The position numbers and the translations under genes are program-made. Source: Herpetosiphon giganteus (GTDB lineage Bacteria; Chloroflexota; Chloroflexia; Chloroflexales; Herpetosiphonaceae). From it: a stretch of 64,000 nt of DNA. The stretch is from assembly GCF_016907925.1 (NCBI RefSeq), contig NZ_JAFBCZ010000002.1:248001-312000 (forward strand), written 5' to 3'. Positions within the stretch are counted from its first letter, which is position 1; the number at the start of each line of letters is the position of its first letter. Under the pieces are notes generated by a model. It was not told the DNA's origin. It searched no databases and was given only the letters and a program-made list of their open reading frames with translations. Below are positions 44,463 through 54,518 of this stretch, piece by piece.

Positions 44463-45692
44463 ATGTTGTTACAAGCAGGGACGGAATTGTTGGGGCGCTA
44501 CCATATCGTGCGGGCCATCGGCCAAGGCGGTATGAGCGCGGTCTATGCGGCCTTTGATCGCCAATTAAATACGCCGGTGGCGATCAAACACTTTCGCAAT
44601 TCCGATCCTGCGTTGCATGCCAATCTCGACCGCGAAGCCCAGATTTTGGCCCGTTTGCAACACCCCGCCTTGCCCCGCGTCTATGATATTCGCCGCGAGC
44701 ACGATGATGCCTATTTGATTATGGATTTGATCGAGGGCGACACCCTTGGCACATTGCTGACCCACCGTGGTAGCGGCTTTGAGCCGGCAACGGTGGTGGC
44801 GTGGGCGGCAACCTTGGCCGAGCCACTCAGCTATTTGCATCAACAAACGCCGCCGGTGATTCACCGCGACATCAAGCCGCATAATGTGATGCGCACGCCC
44901 GCTGGCAAGTTGATTTTGCTGGATTTTGGTTTGGCCAAGCAATGGTCAACTGGCCAGCAAAGCGTGATTGCCTATACCCTACCGTATGCCTCGTTGGAGC
45001 AAATTCAAGGCACGACCACGCTCGATCAGCGCAGCGACGTGTATGGCTTTGGTGCGACGCTCTATCATTTGCTGACCAATCGCGAGCCAGTCGATGCCTT
45101 GACGCGGGCCAGCGCGCAAATTTATGCCAACCCCGATCCCTTGCCCGTGCCGAGTAGCCTGAACAGCGCGGTCAACTCAGCGCTGGATCGCGTGCTGCTG
45201 GATTGTTTGGCGTTGCGTGCTCACGAACGGCCAGCGAGCATTCGTGATGTGGTGACGTTGTTGCAAGCGGCGCAAACCGCCACGGTCAGCGTGCCCATGG
45301 TGGCGGCGAATAGTGCTGGCCAACCAACGCTTCGGGTTGATGCCCAACTGCCAGATGGCGTGAGTTATGCGCCACCACGGCGGATTGATCCTCGGCCTGC
45401 TCCAGCCGCAACGCCTGCTCCGCCCCGCCAGCGGCGCTGGAGCGCCGCCGAGCAAATGAATCGTGCGCAGTGGAATATGCCTAGCTACGAACAATTATAT
45501 GATGATCGTGCAGAATCTCGCTCATTTAGCCCCATCAATAATCAGCAATGGATGGTTACCCAACAAGAAAATAACAACCGGATGAATGCAATCTTGGATG
45601 ATGAGGAGCTTGAAAATCCAACCAAAGTGATGAATGTTGTGTTTATCCTGATTATCTTGATTGTATTAGCGGCATTTGGTATCTACGCTTAG
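44463..45692 (+). CDS. tail-anchored Hanks-type Ser/Thr protein kinase, paralog 1
   Basis: A 409-residue kinase with an N-terminal catalytic domain: glycine loop GQGGMSAVY (20-28), K42 (VAIKHF), E58, HRD with D136 (VIHRDIKPHNVM), DFG at 154-156 and the activation-segment YASLEQI. A Pro/Ala-rich linker (about 280-380) ends in one C-terminal membrane segment with no external domain, so it is tail-anchored with the kinase in the cytoplasm. It is almost identical at DNA level to the next gene through the catalytic domain, but not in the linker and tail. Confidence 0.92.
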   Translation: MLLQAGTELLGRYHIVRAIGQGGMSAVYAAFDRQLNTPVAIKHFRNSDPALHANLDREAQILARLQHPALPRVYDIRREHDDAYLIMDLIEGDTLGTLLTHRGSGFEPATVVAWAATLAEPLSYLHQQTPPVIHRDIKPHNVMRTPAGKLILLDFGLAKQWSTGQQSVIAYTLPYASLEQIQGTTTLDQRSDVYGFGATLYHLLTNREPVDALTRASAQIYANPDPLPVPSSLNSAVNSALDRVLLDCLALRAHERPASIRDVVTLLQAAQTATVSVPMVAANSAGQPTLRVDAQLPDGVSYAPPRRIDPRPAPAATPAPPRQRRWSAAEQMNRAQWNMPSYEQLYDDRAESRSFSPINNQQWMVTQQENNNRMNAILDDEELENPTKVMNVVFILIILIVLAAFGIYA

Positions 45693-45701
45693 GGAGCGGT
45701 T

Positions 45702-46946
45702 ATGAGTTTAGGAGTTGGTTCAATCTTGCTTGGGCGCTACCATATCGTGCGGGCCATCGGCCAAGGCGGTATGAGCGCGGTCTATGCGGCCTTTGATCGC
45801 CAATTAAATACCGCCGTGGCGATCAAACACTTTCGCAATTCCGATCCTGCGTTGCATGCTAATCTCGACCGCGAAGCGCAGATTTTGGCCCGTTTGCAAC
45901 ACCCCGCCTTGCCCCGCGTCTATGATATTCGCCGCGAGCATGATGATGCTTACTTGATTATGGATTTGATCGAGGGCGACACCCTTGGCACGTTGCTGAC
46001 CCAGCGCGGCAGCGGCTTTGAGCCGGCAACGGTGGTGGCGTGGGCGGCAACCTTGGCCGAGCCACTCAGCTATTTGCATCAGCAAACGCCGCCGGTGATT
46101 CACCGCGACATCAAGCCGCATAATGTGATGCGCACGCCCGCTGGCAAGTTGATTTTGCTGGATTTTGGTTTGGCCAAGCAATGGTCAACTGGCCAGCAAA
46201 GCGTGATTGCCTACACCCTGCCGTATGCCTCGTTGGAGCAAATTCAAGGCACGACCACGCTCGATCAGCGCAGCGACGTGTATGGCTTTGGTGCGACGCT
46301 CTATCATTTGCTGACCAATCGCGAGCCAGTCGATGCCTTGACGCGGGCCAGCGCGCAAATTTATGCCAACCCCGATCCCTTGCCCGTGCCGAGTAGCCTG
46401 AACAGCGCGGTCAACTCAGCGCTGGATCGCGTGCTGCTGGATTGTTTGGCGTTGCGTGCCCACGAACGGCCAGCGAGCATTCGTGCTGTGGTGACGTTGT
46501 TGCAAGCGGCGCAAACCGCCACGGTCAGTGTGCCCATGGTGGCGGCCAATAGCGCTGGCCAACCAACGCTTCGGGTTGATGCCCAATTGCCAGATGGCGT
46601 GAGTTATGCGCCACCACGCCGTTTCGAGCCACGGTCTGCGCCAGCCGCAACCCCACTTCCACCACCACAGCGGCGCTCAATTTTTCGGCGCAATGTACTG
46701 GAACAGCTGAATTATGGTCAGTGGATGGTTCCACGTTTTGAGCAACCCTATGAGCTGCGCGAAGATCTAAATTCATTGAGCCAGCTGAATGATCCCCACT
46801 GGCTGATTGCCCGCGATGTAAGCAATCGCCGCATTAAATCGGCACTTGATGATGACGACGATGGGATTAGTCCAAGTCAAGTTGTGAATGTTATCTTCTT
46901 TCTTTTAATTATTATTGTTATCGGATCGTGTCCATTTTTGGGCTAG
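45702..46946 (+). CDS. tail-anchored Hanks-type Ser/Thr protein kinase, paralog 2
   Basis: A 414-residue paralog with the same numbering for K42, D136 and DFG 154-156. Its first 12 residues match paralog 3 (MSLGVGS) better than paralog 1, whereas residues 11 to about 305 match paralog 1 nearly base for base. The linker (RRSIFRRNVLEQLNYGQWMVP) and membrane tail diverge from both. An agggag ribosome site precedes the ATG, and the spacing to its neighbours is 9 bases on both sides, so the three kinases are cotranscribed. Confidence 0.92.
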   Translation: MSLGVGSILLGRYHIVRAIGQGGMSAVYAAFDRQLNTAVAIKHFRNSDPALHANLDREAQILARLQHPALPRVYDIRREHDDAYLIMDLIEGDTLGTLLTQRGSGFEPATVVAWAATLAEPLSYLHQQTPPVIHRDIKPHNVMRTPAGKLILLDFGLAKQWSTGQQSVIAYTLPYASLEQIQGTTTLDQRSDVYGFGATLYHLLTNREPVDALTRASAQIYANPDPLPVPSSLNSAVNSALDRVLLDCLALRAHERPASIRAVVTLLQAAQTATVSVPMVAANSAGQPTLRVDAQLPDGVSYAPPRRFEPRSAPAATPLPPPQRRSIFRRNVLEQLNYGQWMVPRFEQPYELREDLNSLSQLNDPHWLIARDVSNRRIKSALDDDDDGISPSQVVNVIFFLLIIIVIGSCPFLG

Positions 46947-46955
46947 GGAGCAGTT

Positions 46956-48026
46956 ATGAGTTTAGGCGTTGGTTCAACATTGCTTGGGCGCTACCAAATT
47001 TTGCGCTTAATTGGCCAAGGTGGCATGGGCACGGTCTATGCTGCTTTTGATCAACAGCTCAAACATCAACTGGCAATTAAATATTTTCGCGGCCAGGATG
47101 CGGTTTTTCAAAGCAATTTGGAGCGTGAAGCCCAATTATTGGCTCGCTTGCGCCACCCAGCCTTGCCCCGCGTCTACGATTTGCAGCGGGTTGGCGATGC
47201 TGCCTTTTTGATTATGGAGCTGATCGAGGGCGAGAATCTTGGTACGCTTTTGGCCCAACGTGGTGCTGCGTTCGAGCCAGATGTGGTGCTGGCGTGGGCC
47301 AATGCACTCGCTCCGGCAATCAGCTATTTGCATCATCAAACGCCGCCCGTGATTCACCGTGATATTAAGCCGCAAAACATTTTGCGCACGCCAGAAGGCC
47401 AATTGATGTTGGTCGATTTTGGCTTGGCCAAACAATGGGCTTCTTCAACCCAAAGCGTCGTTGCTTACACCTTAGCCTACGCTGCCTTGGAGCAAATTCA
47501 AGCGACTAGCCCGGTCAATCAGCGTAGCGATGTCTATAGTTTTGCCGCCACGCTCTATCATTTGCCCACCAATTGCGAGCCAGCAGATGCGCTTACCCGC
47601 GCCAGTAGCTTGATTAATGGTCAGCCTGATCCCTTACTCAGCGCTGATTTATTGAATTCCGCAGTTTCGCCGAGCTTAGCAGCAGCATTACATAATGGTT
47701 TGGCTTTAGCTGCGCACGAACGGCCTGCTAGCATCGATCAATTAATGCGCCAATTGCAACAGGGTTATCAGAATCAAGCGCTGCTGAGTAGCGCAGGCCA
47801 ACCAACAATTGTGCAGCGCCAAGCAGTGCAAACGATTGCCTTGTCAACTGCCACCAAGCCCGCAGTTTCAGCCCAGCAAATCTTGCAACCGCAAAGAGCA
47901 CCACAACAGATGACCTACCAAGAAACGACCGACATGGAAGATCCATTCACGCGCTTTATTGTTTTTGCTGCGGTTTTCATTGTGCTAGCCTTAATCGCAC
48001 TTTGCTTCTACGGACAATCATTCTAA
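46956..48026 (+). CDS. tail-anchored Hanks-type Ser/Thr protein kinase, paralog 3
   Basis: A 356-residue kinase clearly related to the two before it but much more diverged: GQGGMGTVY loop, K42 in LAIKYF, HRDIKPQNIL with D136, VDFGLAKQW and YAALEQI. The linker is shorter and the membrane segment (FIVFAAVFIVLALIALCFY) lies at the extreme C-terminus. All catalytic residues are present, so it should be active. The same agggag site and 9-base gap to the previous gene are kept, as expected for tandem duplication. Confidence 0.92.
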   Translation: MSLGVGSTLLGRYQILRLIGQGGMGTVYAAFDQQLKHQLAIKYFRGQDAVFQSNLEREAQLLARLRHPALPRVYDLQRVGDAAFLIMELIEGENLGTLLAQRGAAFEPDVVLAWANALAPAISYLHHQTPPVIHRDIKPQNILRTPEGQLMLVDFGLAKQWASSTQSVVAYTLAYAALEQIQATSPVNQRSDVYSFAATLYHLPTNCEPADALTRASSLINGQPDPLLSADLLNSAVSPSLAAALHNGLALAAHERPASIDQLMRQLQQGYQNQALLSSAGQPTIVQRQAVQTIALSTATKPAVSAQQILQPQRAPQQMTYQETTDMEDPFTRFIVFAAVFIVLALIALCFYGQSF

Positions 48027-48114
48027 CAATCCTCTGCTTTGGCTGATCTGCGCTGGGCAAGGTTTTGTGGTATGCTTGGCGTATTTGAGCTTTAAAATCA
48101 AAGGAGTCGCATCC

Positions 48115-48696
48115 GTGGCTGATTACAGCGCCTATATTGAAAAAAGTTTTCGTGAACATATTGCGATGGCCGAGCAGGTCTTGGCCGAACAATCAGCAAC
48201 GATTAATGCCATGGCCAATGTGTTGATCGCATGCTATCAACAAGGCCATAAGGCTATTTTTTGTGGCAATGGTGGCAGTGCCGCCGATGCCCAGCACCTT
48301 GCCGCCGAATTTGTCGGGCGCTATTTGATCGATCGCCGCCCAATTCCGGCGCTAGCGTTGCACACCGATACCTCGACCTTGACCGCCGTCGGCAACGACT
48401 ATGGCTACGATCAAGTTTTTTCGCGCCAAGTTCAAGCACATATGAATCCAGGCGATGTACTGGTTTGTTTGACTACTAGCGGCAACTCGCTCAATGTGAT
48501 CAAAGCTGCTGAAGTGGCTCGCGAGTTGGGCAACCCAGTGCTAGCCTTGCTTGGTGGCGATGGCGGCAAGATTCTGCCATTATGCGACCATGCCTTGGTT
48601 GTGCCATTCAAATTGCCCTATCTGGTGCAAGAAATTTCGATGGTCGTTGGCCACTTGTTATGCGACCTGACCGAACAAGCCTTGTTTGCCAAATAA
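48115..48696 (+). CDS. gmhA: phosphoheptose isomerase (SIS domain)
   Basis: A 193-residue SIS-domain isomerase that converts sedoheptulose 7-phosphate to D-glycero-D-manno-heptose 7-phosphate, the first step of heptose nucleotide synthesis. Signature: FCGNGGSAADAQHLAAEFVGRY, LHTDTSTLTAVGNDYGYDQVFSRQ and CLTTSGNSLNVIKA. The GTG at 48115 is used with aaggag upstream. gmhB follows, supporting the assignment. A GT4 glycosyltransferase lies on the other side of the kinases. Confidence 0.9.
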   Translation: MADYSAYIEKSFREHIAMAEQVLAEQSATINAMANVLIACYQQGHKAIFCGNGGSAADAQHLAAEFVGRYLIDRRPIPALALHTDTSTLTAVGNDYGYDQVFSRQVQAHMNPGDVLVCLTTSGNSLNVIKAAEVARELGNPVLALLGGDGGKILPLCDHALVVPFKLPYLVQEISMVVGHLLCDLTEQALFAK

Positions 48697-48716
48697 CTGG
48701 CGTGATCGACGCAACG

Positions 48717-48747
48717 ACGCAGCGATTGAATGATCGCTGCGTTTTTT
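48717..48747 (+). terminator. intrinsic terminator between gmhA and gmhB
   Basis: A 10-bp perfect stem acgcagcgat / atcgctgcgt with a six-base loop, followed by ttttttaatt, 20 bases after the gmhA stop. It is a textbook terminator, so gmhB would need readthrough or a promoter within the following 29 bases. Confidence 0.85.
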
Positions 48748-48775
48748 AATTAAGTTTTTTAGGTGAGATTTAACG

Positions 48776-49315
48776 ATGAGCCAAGCAGCTGTATTTATTG
48801 ATCGTGATGGCACAATCAATGTTGAAGTGAATTATTTGCATCAGCCAGAACTGGTGCAACTTGAGCAAACGGTTGGCCAAGCAATTGCCCGCTTGAACCA
48901 AGCTGGTTTTTTGGTTTTAGTGGTGACAAATCAATCGGGCATTGCTCGCGGCTACTATAGCGCTGAGGATATGCAGGCGGTGCATCGGCGGATTAGCGAA
49001 CTGCTAGAGCTATATGGTGGGCATATTGATGCTTGGTATTACTGCCCACATCATCCTGAGGTAACTGGCGAATGTGCCTGTCGCAAGCCCAACTTGGGCA
49101 TGTTCGCGCAAGCCCAAGCCGAATTCACGATCGATCTCAGCCGTTCGTGGATGATTGGCGATAAACTGCTCGATGTGCAAGCAGGCATCAATTTAGGCGT
49201 GCCAGCGATTATGGTGCAAACCGGGTATGGCGCACAGCATCAACACGATTTGCCAGCCCATGCTATGCTGGTAGCAAATCTTAATGCTGCGGTCGACCTG
49301 ATTGTGCAGGAGTAA
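48776..49315 (+). CDS. gmhB: heptose 1,7-bisphosphate phosphatase (HAD family)
   Basis: A 179-residue HAD-IIIA phosphatase. The nucleophile and acid/base are D9 and D11 in FIDRDGTIN. VVTNQSGIARGYY carries the motif II Thr, CRKPNLGMF the motif III Lys, and MIGDKLLDVQAG motif IV. The zinc-loop residues YYCPHHPEVTGECAC are typical of GmhB rather than histidinol-phosphatase. It removes the C7 phosphate of heptose bisphosphate. An aggtgag site precedes the ATG. The next gene starts two bases after its stop. Confidence 0.9.
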   Translation: MSQAAVFIDRDGTINVEVNYLHQPELVQLEQTVGQAIARLNQAGFLVLVVTNQSGIARGYYSAEDMQAVHRRISELLELYGGHIDAWYYCPHHPEVTGECACRKPNLGMFAQAQAEFTIDLSRSWMIGDKLLDVQAGINLGVPAIMVQTGYGAQHQHDLPAHAMLVANLNAAVDLIVQE

Positions 49316-49317
49316 GT

Positions 49318-49707
49318 ATGCAACCTCAATCACCCCAACCACCACACCTTCAACAACAACCAACCGTTCAAATCGTGCCGCCATGGATGATTTCGGCTAC
49401 CTTCGATTTGCCAGGCTTTCGGGTTGTGCAAAATCGGGGGATTGTGCGGGGCATTGTGGTCCGCTCGCGTTCAGTTTTTGGCACGATTGGCGCATCATTT
49501 CAAACGTTAGTCGGCGGAAATATTACCATTTGGTCGAAGCTGTGTGAGCAAGCGCGGCTCGAAGCGTTTGAAATTATGTCGTTGCATGCCGCTGAATTAG
49601 GCGCAAACGCCATTATTGCTATGCGCTACGATGCCACCGAAATTAGCGCTGGCGTGACTGAAGTGTTGGCATATGGTAGCGCCGTGATCGTCGAGCCAGT
49701 TCGCTAA
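49318..49707 (+). CDS. YbjQ/UPF0145 family protein
   Basis: A 129-residue protein of the YbjQ (heavy-metal-binding, DUF74) family: FRVVQNRGIVRGIVVRSRS, then the helix CEQARLEAFEIMSLHAAELGANAIIAMRYD and a C-terminal VLAYGSAVIVEP strand. Family members form pentameric rings; their function is not established. About 30 Gln/Pro-rich residues precede the domain. The ribosome site aggag overlaps the gmhB stop region, indicating coupling. Confidence 0.85.
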   Translation: MQPQSPQPPHLQQQPTVQIVPPWMISATFDLPGFRVVQNRGIVRGIVVRSRSVFGTIGASFQTLVGGNITIWSKLCEQARLEAFEIMSLHAAELGANAIIAMRYDATEISAGVTEVLAYGSAVIVEPVR

Positions 49708-49751
49708 AATTGACTATACTGATCGATTCGAGTAATAACCACAAACATGCC

Positions 49752-49798
49752 CTCACCCCAACTCCTCGCCCGTTGGACGGGAGAGGAGTTGGGGTGAG
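49752..49798. repeat. 16-bp perfect palindrome (REP-like) after the YbjQ gene
   Basis: ctcaccccaactcctc (49752-49767) is exactly complementary to gaggagttggggtgag (49783-49798), with a further cccgt-acggg stem inside the loop. There is no T-run, so it looks more like a mobile palindromic repeat than a terminator. Similar ctcaccccaactcctc words are familiar as dispersed repeats in several bacterial genomes. Confidence 0.7.
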
Positions 49799-49814
49799 AG
49801 ATCAGGTTTAAGCA

Positions 49815-49847
49815 AAACCCCCGTTGGAATAGCTCCAACGGGGGTTT
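49815..49847 (-). terminator. strong terminator of rpoC, probably bidirectional
   Basis: A 14-bp perfect stem aaacccccgttgga / tccaacgggggttt with a five-base loop. Minus-strand continuation is ttgcttaaacc; plus-strand continuation is attttgattattt. It lies 23 bases beyond the rpoC stop and can also end the gmhB-ybjQ transcript. Confidence 0.85.
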
Positions 49848-49869
49848 ATTTTGATTATTTGGCTATGAT

Positions 49870-52800
49870 TTAGACGTTTTCGTCGTCTTCGTCGGTGCCG
49901 AGCAGCTCGTTCAAGGTTGGTTTGCGACCTTCTTCTGCTTGCAAGCGAGCCATCGCTTGTGCAAAGAGATCATCCTTCGGCCCGTTGCCGCTATCAATGT
50001 TGGTGACAGCAGTTAAGGCTTCGTCGAATGAACGTGGTGGCACTGGCTTGGGTTCGCTGGCGATTGCTGGCGCTGGCGTTGCTGCTGGCGTTTCGCGATC
50101 GGCTGGCGCGCTGGTGATTTGGGCAACGCGCAAGGCGGCTTCTTCGGCCAATTTGCGGCGTTGCTCCATGCCCGTGCCTGCTGGAATGAGCTTGCCAATA
50201 ACCACGTTTTCCTTCAAACCACGCAGGTAGTCGATTTTGCCGTTGACGGCTGCTTCGGTCAATACGCGGGTGGTTTCTTGGAACGAGGCCGCCGACAAGA
50301 ATGAGTCGGTCGACAACGAGGCCTTGGTAATCCCCAACAACACTGGCACTGCCAACGCTGGATCGCCACCTTGGCTCACAATCGAAGCATTGATGCGATT
50401 GAGTTCGTGCAGTTCGACCAATTCGCCTGGCAACAGTTCAGTATCGCCTGGCTCCTCGATGCGGACCCGCCGCAACATTTGGCGCACAATCACTTCAATG
50501 TGTTTATCGTTGATCCCCACACCTTGCGAACGATAGACCTTTTGGGCTTCGTTGGTCAGGTATTCTTGGACTGCTTCGCGGCCACGCAATTGCAGCATTT
50601 CTTGTGGGTCCGACGAGCCTTCGGTCATTTGCTGGCCAACTTGGACTAAATCGCCATCTTTGACCCGCAAGCGAGCGGCGTGGGCAATGACTTCTTCATG
50701 TTCTTCGATGTCTTTGGCTTGAATCACCAAGCGATCATCGTCGACATAGACATTACCTGCCAAGCCTGCGACCAATGGTGGGCGGCTGTCGCCGTCAATA
50801 TTGCTTTCGGCCAAGAGGTTGCCAATTTCAACCGCATCGCCATTTTTGACGACCACGCGATAGTCTTTGGGCAACATTTGCTCGTCGGTATACACTTCCT
50901 CAGAGACGATGCGCAAGCGCCGAATGCCTTCTTCTTCGCGCACAATCTGGACGCGGCCAGCAATTTGCGCCAGCACGGCTTTACCCTTAGGAATCCGCGC
51001 TTCGAAGATTTCTTGCACCCGTGGCAAACCTTGGGTGATGTCTGTATCGGTTGCAACACCACCGGTGTGGAACGTCCGCAACGTCAGCTGCGTCCCTGGC
51101 TCACCGATTGATTGGGCTGCGATAATCCCGACAGCTTCGCCAATTTCGACCATCTTGCCAGTGGCAAGGTTACGGCCATAGCACTTGCGACAAATGCCAT
51201 AATCGGCGTTACAGGTCAACACTGAACGGACATAGATGCCGAATTCAGCTTGGGCCTCTTTGTCGAGCGATTTCAGGACGTTGGCGATGTGTTTGCCATC
51301 ATCTTCTAAGATTTCGCTATCAGTTGGGAAAACGACTTCGCCAGTTACTGGATTGGTGACCGGAGCCACCGTCACGCGCCCAATGATGCGATCTTCGACC
51401 GAGGCCAAAATATCGCGGCTGACGCGAATCCACATGCCTTCGGTGGTGCCACAATCTTCGATTGTCACAATCACATCTTGGGCAACGTCCACCAAACGGC
51501 GGGTCAAATAGCCAGCGTCTGCTGTCCGCAAGGCGGTATCAGCCAAACCTTTCCGGCCACCGTGGGTCGAAATGAAGTATTCGATAACGCTCAAGCCTTC
51601 GCGGAAGTTGGCGGTAATCGGCAATTCGATAATCCGTCCGGTTGGGTCGGTGGTCAAGCCCCGCATCCCAGCCATCTGGCGAATTTGCTCGACGTTACCA
51701 CGCGCCCCAGAGGTTGACATCATCGAGACTGGCCCAAATGGATTCAACGAGCGTTGAACTTCAACCTTGATTTGGTTGGTTGCATCAAGCCATGCCGAAA
51801 CCACTTCGCGATAGCGTTCGTCGTCGGTAATCAGACCACGGCGCTGCATCTTTTCGATGTCTTGCACCTTCTTGTAGGTTTCTTCCACAATCGCATTTTT
51901 GGTATCGGGAACTTCTACGTCCGAAGCCGAGAAGGTCATCCCGCCCAAGGTGGCGTGTTTGAAGCCCAAGGCCTTGATCCGGTCGGCCAAGCGAGCCGTT
52001 CGTTCTGAGGCATAGAAGCGCAACAACGATTCTTCCGAGGTCTCAGGGCCAAAGCGTTCAATTAATTCTTGATACACGTCGGCAATGATGTTCTCGCGTT
52101 GTGAGTGGAAGCGATAACAATCGGCAATCAAGGCCTTCAAGCCCGATTTACCAACCAAGAAGTTGCGATAGTGCAATGGCGAGCGATAGCCGTTTTCGCC
52201 AGCTTTTGGCTCGCCTTGGTAGCGCAACGCATTGTTGAAGATGATCCGCCCAACGCTGGTCTCAATTAAGACCCGTGGGGTTACACCATCCAACGATGGC
52301 AGTTCTTTATCGCGCAAATCGCTGCCTGGCAGAATGTAATCTTCGATCACAATCCAAACTGGCGCTTGAATATGCACGATGCCGTTGGTGTAGGCCAACA
52401 AGGCTTCGTCAATTGAACCAAAGCGCTTGCCGCCACCCTTGGCTCCAGGCCGAACTTGGGTCAGATAGAAACAACCCAACACGATGTCTTGTGATGGCGT
52501 AATAATGGGATCGCCAGTTGCAGGTGACAACAGGTTGTAGGTCGAGATCATCCGGCGACGCGCTTCTTCTTGAGCCTTGCGCGACAATGGAACGTGCACA
52601 GCCATTTGGTCGCCGTCAAAGTCGGCGTTGAACGCAGCACACACCAAGGGGTGCAATTGAATCGCCGAGCCTTCGATCAGCTTGGCTTCAAAGGCTTGAA
52701 TTGACAAACGGTGCAGCGAAGGCGCACGGTTGAGCAATACCAAGTAGTCTTTGATGACTTCTTCGAGCACATCCCACACTTCAGGCCGTACCCGCTCGAC

Positions 52801-54501
52801 GAAGCGCTTGGCTGATTTGATGTTGTGGGCAAAGCCTTTATCGACCAAGCGGCGCATGACGAATGGCTTGAACAATTCCAAGGCCATTTTCTTAGGCAAA
52901 CCACATTGGTGCAATTGCAGGGTTGGCCCAACCACAATCACCGAACGGCCAGAGTAGTCGACCCGCTTACCCAAAAGGTTTTGGCGGAAGCGACCTTGCT
53001 TGCCCTTGAGCATATCGCTCAAGCTCTTCAGGCGATGCTTGCCCTTGCCACTGACTGGGCGGCCACGGCGACCGTTGTCGATCAAGGCATCAACTGCTTC
53101 TTGCAACATCCGTTTTTCGTTGCGCACGATGATTTCAGGTGCGTTTAGCTCCATCAAGCGCTTGAGGCGGTTGTTGCGGTTGATCACCCGCCGATACAGG
53201 TCGTTCAAGTCGGAGGTCGCAAACCGACCACCATCAAGCTGCACCATCGGGCGCAAATCTGGTGGAATCACTGGCAACACGGTCATAATCATCCATTCAG
53301 GACGATTGCCGCTCTTGCGGAATGCTTCAACCACGCGCAGCCGTTTGGTGGCTTTCTTGCGGCGTTGGCCCGATGAGCTTTGAACTTCGGCTTGGGTTTG
53401 ATTCGACAATTCGTCGAGGTCAACCATCGACACAATGTCGCGCACCGCGCCAGCACCCATATCGGCCTTGAAGGTGTAGGGCGCTAAATCACGCAGAATC
53501 CGATATTCGTTTTCCGAAATGATTCGGTGTAACTGAATATCATCCAAGCGATCAAGCTTGTCTTTTTCTTCTTTGTTGAGATCTTCAAGCTGCTTGATCA
53601 GGGCCGTGGTCAAACGCTCTTGTTCAGCATCTGCCACCGATTGGCGTTGATCACGCTCGCCGTCGGCCAACAAACGCACGTTTTCGATTTCGTATTCGCG
53701 GCGTTGTTCAAGCTTTTCGCGCTCTTGATCGATCAACTGTTCGAGTTGTTCCAAGCTGCGCTCGCGTACTGGCTCGTTTTCTTCGAGCAGCACCGTACCA
53801 CGATAAACAATATCTTCATCGGCTAATGCGTCGATGCCGATCAGTTCTTCGAGGTGTTCGCGCAATGCGTTGGCTTCGTCTTCGATTTCTTGACGTTGAC
53901 GGGCAAATTGTTCATGCGTGCGCTCCAACGTGCCTTCCATGGCATTATCCATCGCCGCAAGGTCTTTGCTTAAACGGGTTGCCTTTTCGCCACGTTGTTC
54001 AAGGATTTTTTCTTCCAGATCTTTGCGCCGCACGCCAAAGTCGGTCTTCATTTGCTCACGTACATTGCCCAATGCCAGATCATCGACATCGGTAATAATG
54101 TATGAAGCAAAATAAAGTACCCGCTCAAGATTACGCGGCGATATATCTAAAAGTAAACCCAAACGCGATGGTGTGCCTTTAACAAACCAAATATGCGATA
54201 CAGGTGAGGCAAGTTTGATATGACCCATGCGATCGCGTCGCACTTTAGATCGCGTGACTTCTACGCCACATTTATCGCACACAATGCCTTTATAACGCAC
54301 ACGTTTGTACTTGCCACAGTAACATTCCCAATCGCGCGTGGGTCCGAAGATTTTTTCACAGAACAAGCCATCGCGTTCAGGACGCAGGGTTCTATAATTA
54401 ATCGTCTCTGGTTTTGTTACTTCACCGTGTGACCAGCTCAGGATGTCTTCTGGTGAAGCGAGACTGATGCGAATTGCATTGAATTCATTGATTTCGAGCA
54501 T
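49870..54501 (-). CDS. rpoC: DNA-directed RNA polymerase subunit beta'
   Basis: A 1543-residue beta' subunit. The N-terminus has the zinc-binding [19 protein letters not shown], the catalytic [12 protein letters not shown] begins near residue 625, and the second zinc cluster is [13 protein letters not shown] with its partner cysteines; the bridge-helix and trigger-loop region is kept ([18 protein letters not shown]). The long coiled region at about 150-330 is part of the N-terminal insert seen in several phyla. A gaggag site precedes the ATG. The gene is separated from rpoB by the LAGLIDADG gene, whose stop lies 17 bases upstream. Confidence 0.97.
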   Translation of the reverse strand: MLEINEFNAIRISLASPEDILSWSHGEVTKPETINYRTLRPERDGLFCEKIFGPTRDWECYCGKYKRVRYKGIVCDKCGVEVTRSKVRRDRMGHIKLASPVSHIWFVKGTPSRLGLLLDISPRNLERVLYFASYIITDVDDLALGNVREQMKTDFGVRRKDLEEKILEQRGEKATRLSKDLAAMDNAMEGTLERTHEQFARQRQEIEDEANALREHLEELIGIDALADEDIVYRGTVLLEENEPVRERSLEQLEQLIDQEREKLEQRREYEIENVRLLADGERDQRQSVADAEQERLTTALIKQLEDLNKEEKDKLDRLDDIQLHRIISENEYRILRDLAPYTFKADMGAGAVRDIVSMVDLDELSNQTQAEVQSSSGQRRKKATKRLRVVEAFRKSGNRPEWMIMTVLPVIPPDLRPMVQLDGGRFATSDLNDLYRRVINRNNRLKRLMELNAPEIIVRNEKRMLQEAVDALIDNGRRGRPVSGKGKHRLKSLSDMLKGKQGRFRQNLLGKRVDYSGRSVIVVGPTLQLHQCGLPKKMALELFKPFVMRRLVDKGFAHNIKSAKRFVERVRPEVWDVLEEVIKDYLVLLNRAPSLHRLSIQAFEAKLIEGSAIQLHPLVCAAFNADFDGDQMAVHVPLSRKAQEEARRRMISTYNLLSPATGDPIITPSQDIVLGCFYLTQVRPGAKGGGKRFGSIDEALLAYTNGIVHIQAPVWIVIEDYILPGSDLRDKELPSLDGVTPRVLIETSVGRIIFNNALRYQGEPKAGENGYRSPLHYRNFLVGKSGLKALIADCYRFHSQRENIIADVYQELIERFGPETSEESLLRFYASERTARLADRIKALGFKHATLGGMTFSASDVEVPDTKNAIVEETYKKVQDIEKMQRRGLITDDERYREVVSAWLDATNQIKVEVQRSLNPFGPVSMMSTSGARGNVEQIRQMAGMRGLTTDPTGRIIELPITANFREGLSVIEYFISTHGGRKGLADTALRTADAGYLTRRLVDVAQDVIVTIEDCGTTEGMWIRVSRDILASVEDRIIGRVTVAPVTNPVTGEVVFPTDSEILEDDGKHIANVLKSLDKEAQAEFGIYVRSVLTCNADYGICRKCYGRNLATGKMVEIGEAVGIIAAQSIGEPGTQLTLRTFHTGGVATDTDITQGLPRVQEIFEARIPKGKAVLAQIAGRVQIVREEEGIRRLRIVSEEVYTDEQMLPKDYRVVVKNGDAVEIGNLLAESNIDGDSRPPLVAGLAGNVYVDDDRLVIQAKDIEEHEEVIAHAARLRVKDGDLVQVGQQMTEGSSDPQEMLQLRGREAVQEYLTNEAQKVYRSQGVGINDKHIEVIVRQMLRRVRIEEPGDTELLPGELVELHELNRINASIVSQGGDPALAVPVLLGITKASLSTDSFLSAASFQETTRVLTEAAVNGKIDYLRGLKENVVIGKLIPAGTGMEQRRKLAEEAALRVAQITSAPADRETPAATPAPAIASEPKPVPPRSFDEALTAVTNIDSGNGPKDDLFAQAMARLQAEEGRKPTLNELLGTDEDDENV

Positions 54502-54518
54502 GGTTGAACGCTCCTCGG

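Noticed and set aside
49752-49798. Terminator for the ybjQ gene
   Set aside because: A long perfect palindrome but no T-run; the adjacent hairpin at 49815-49847 is a better terminator, so this was listed as a repeat.
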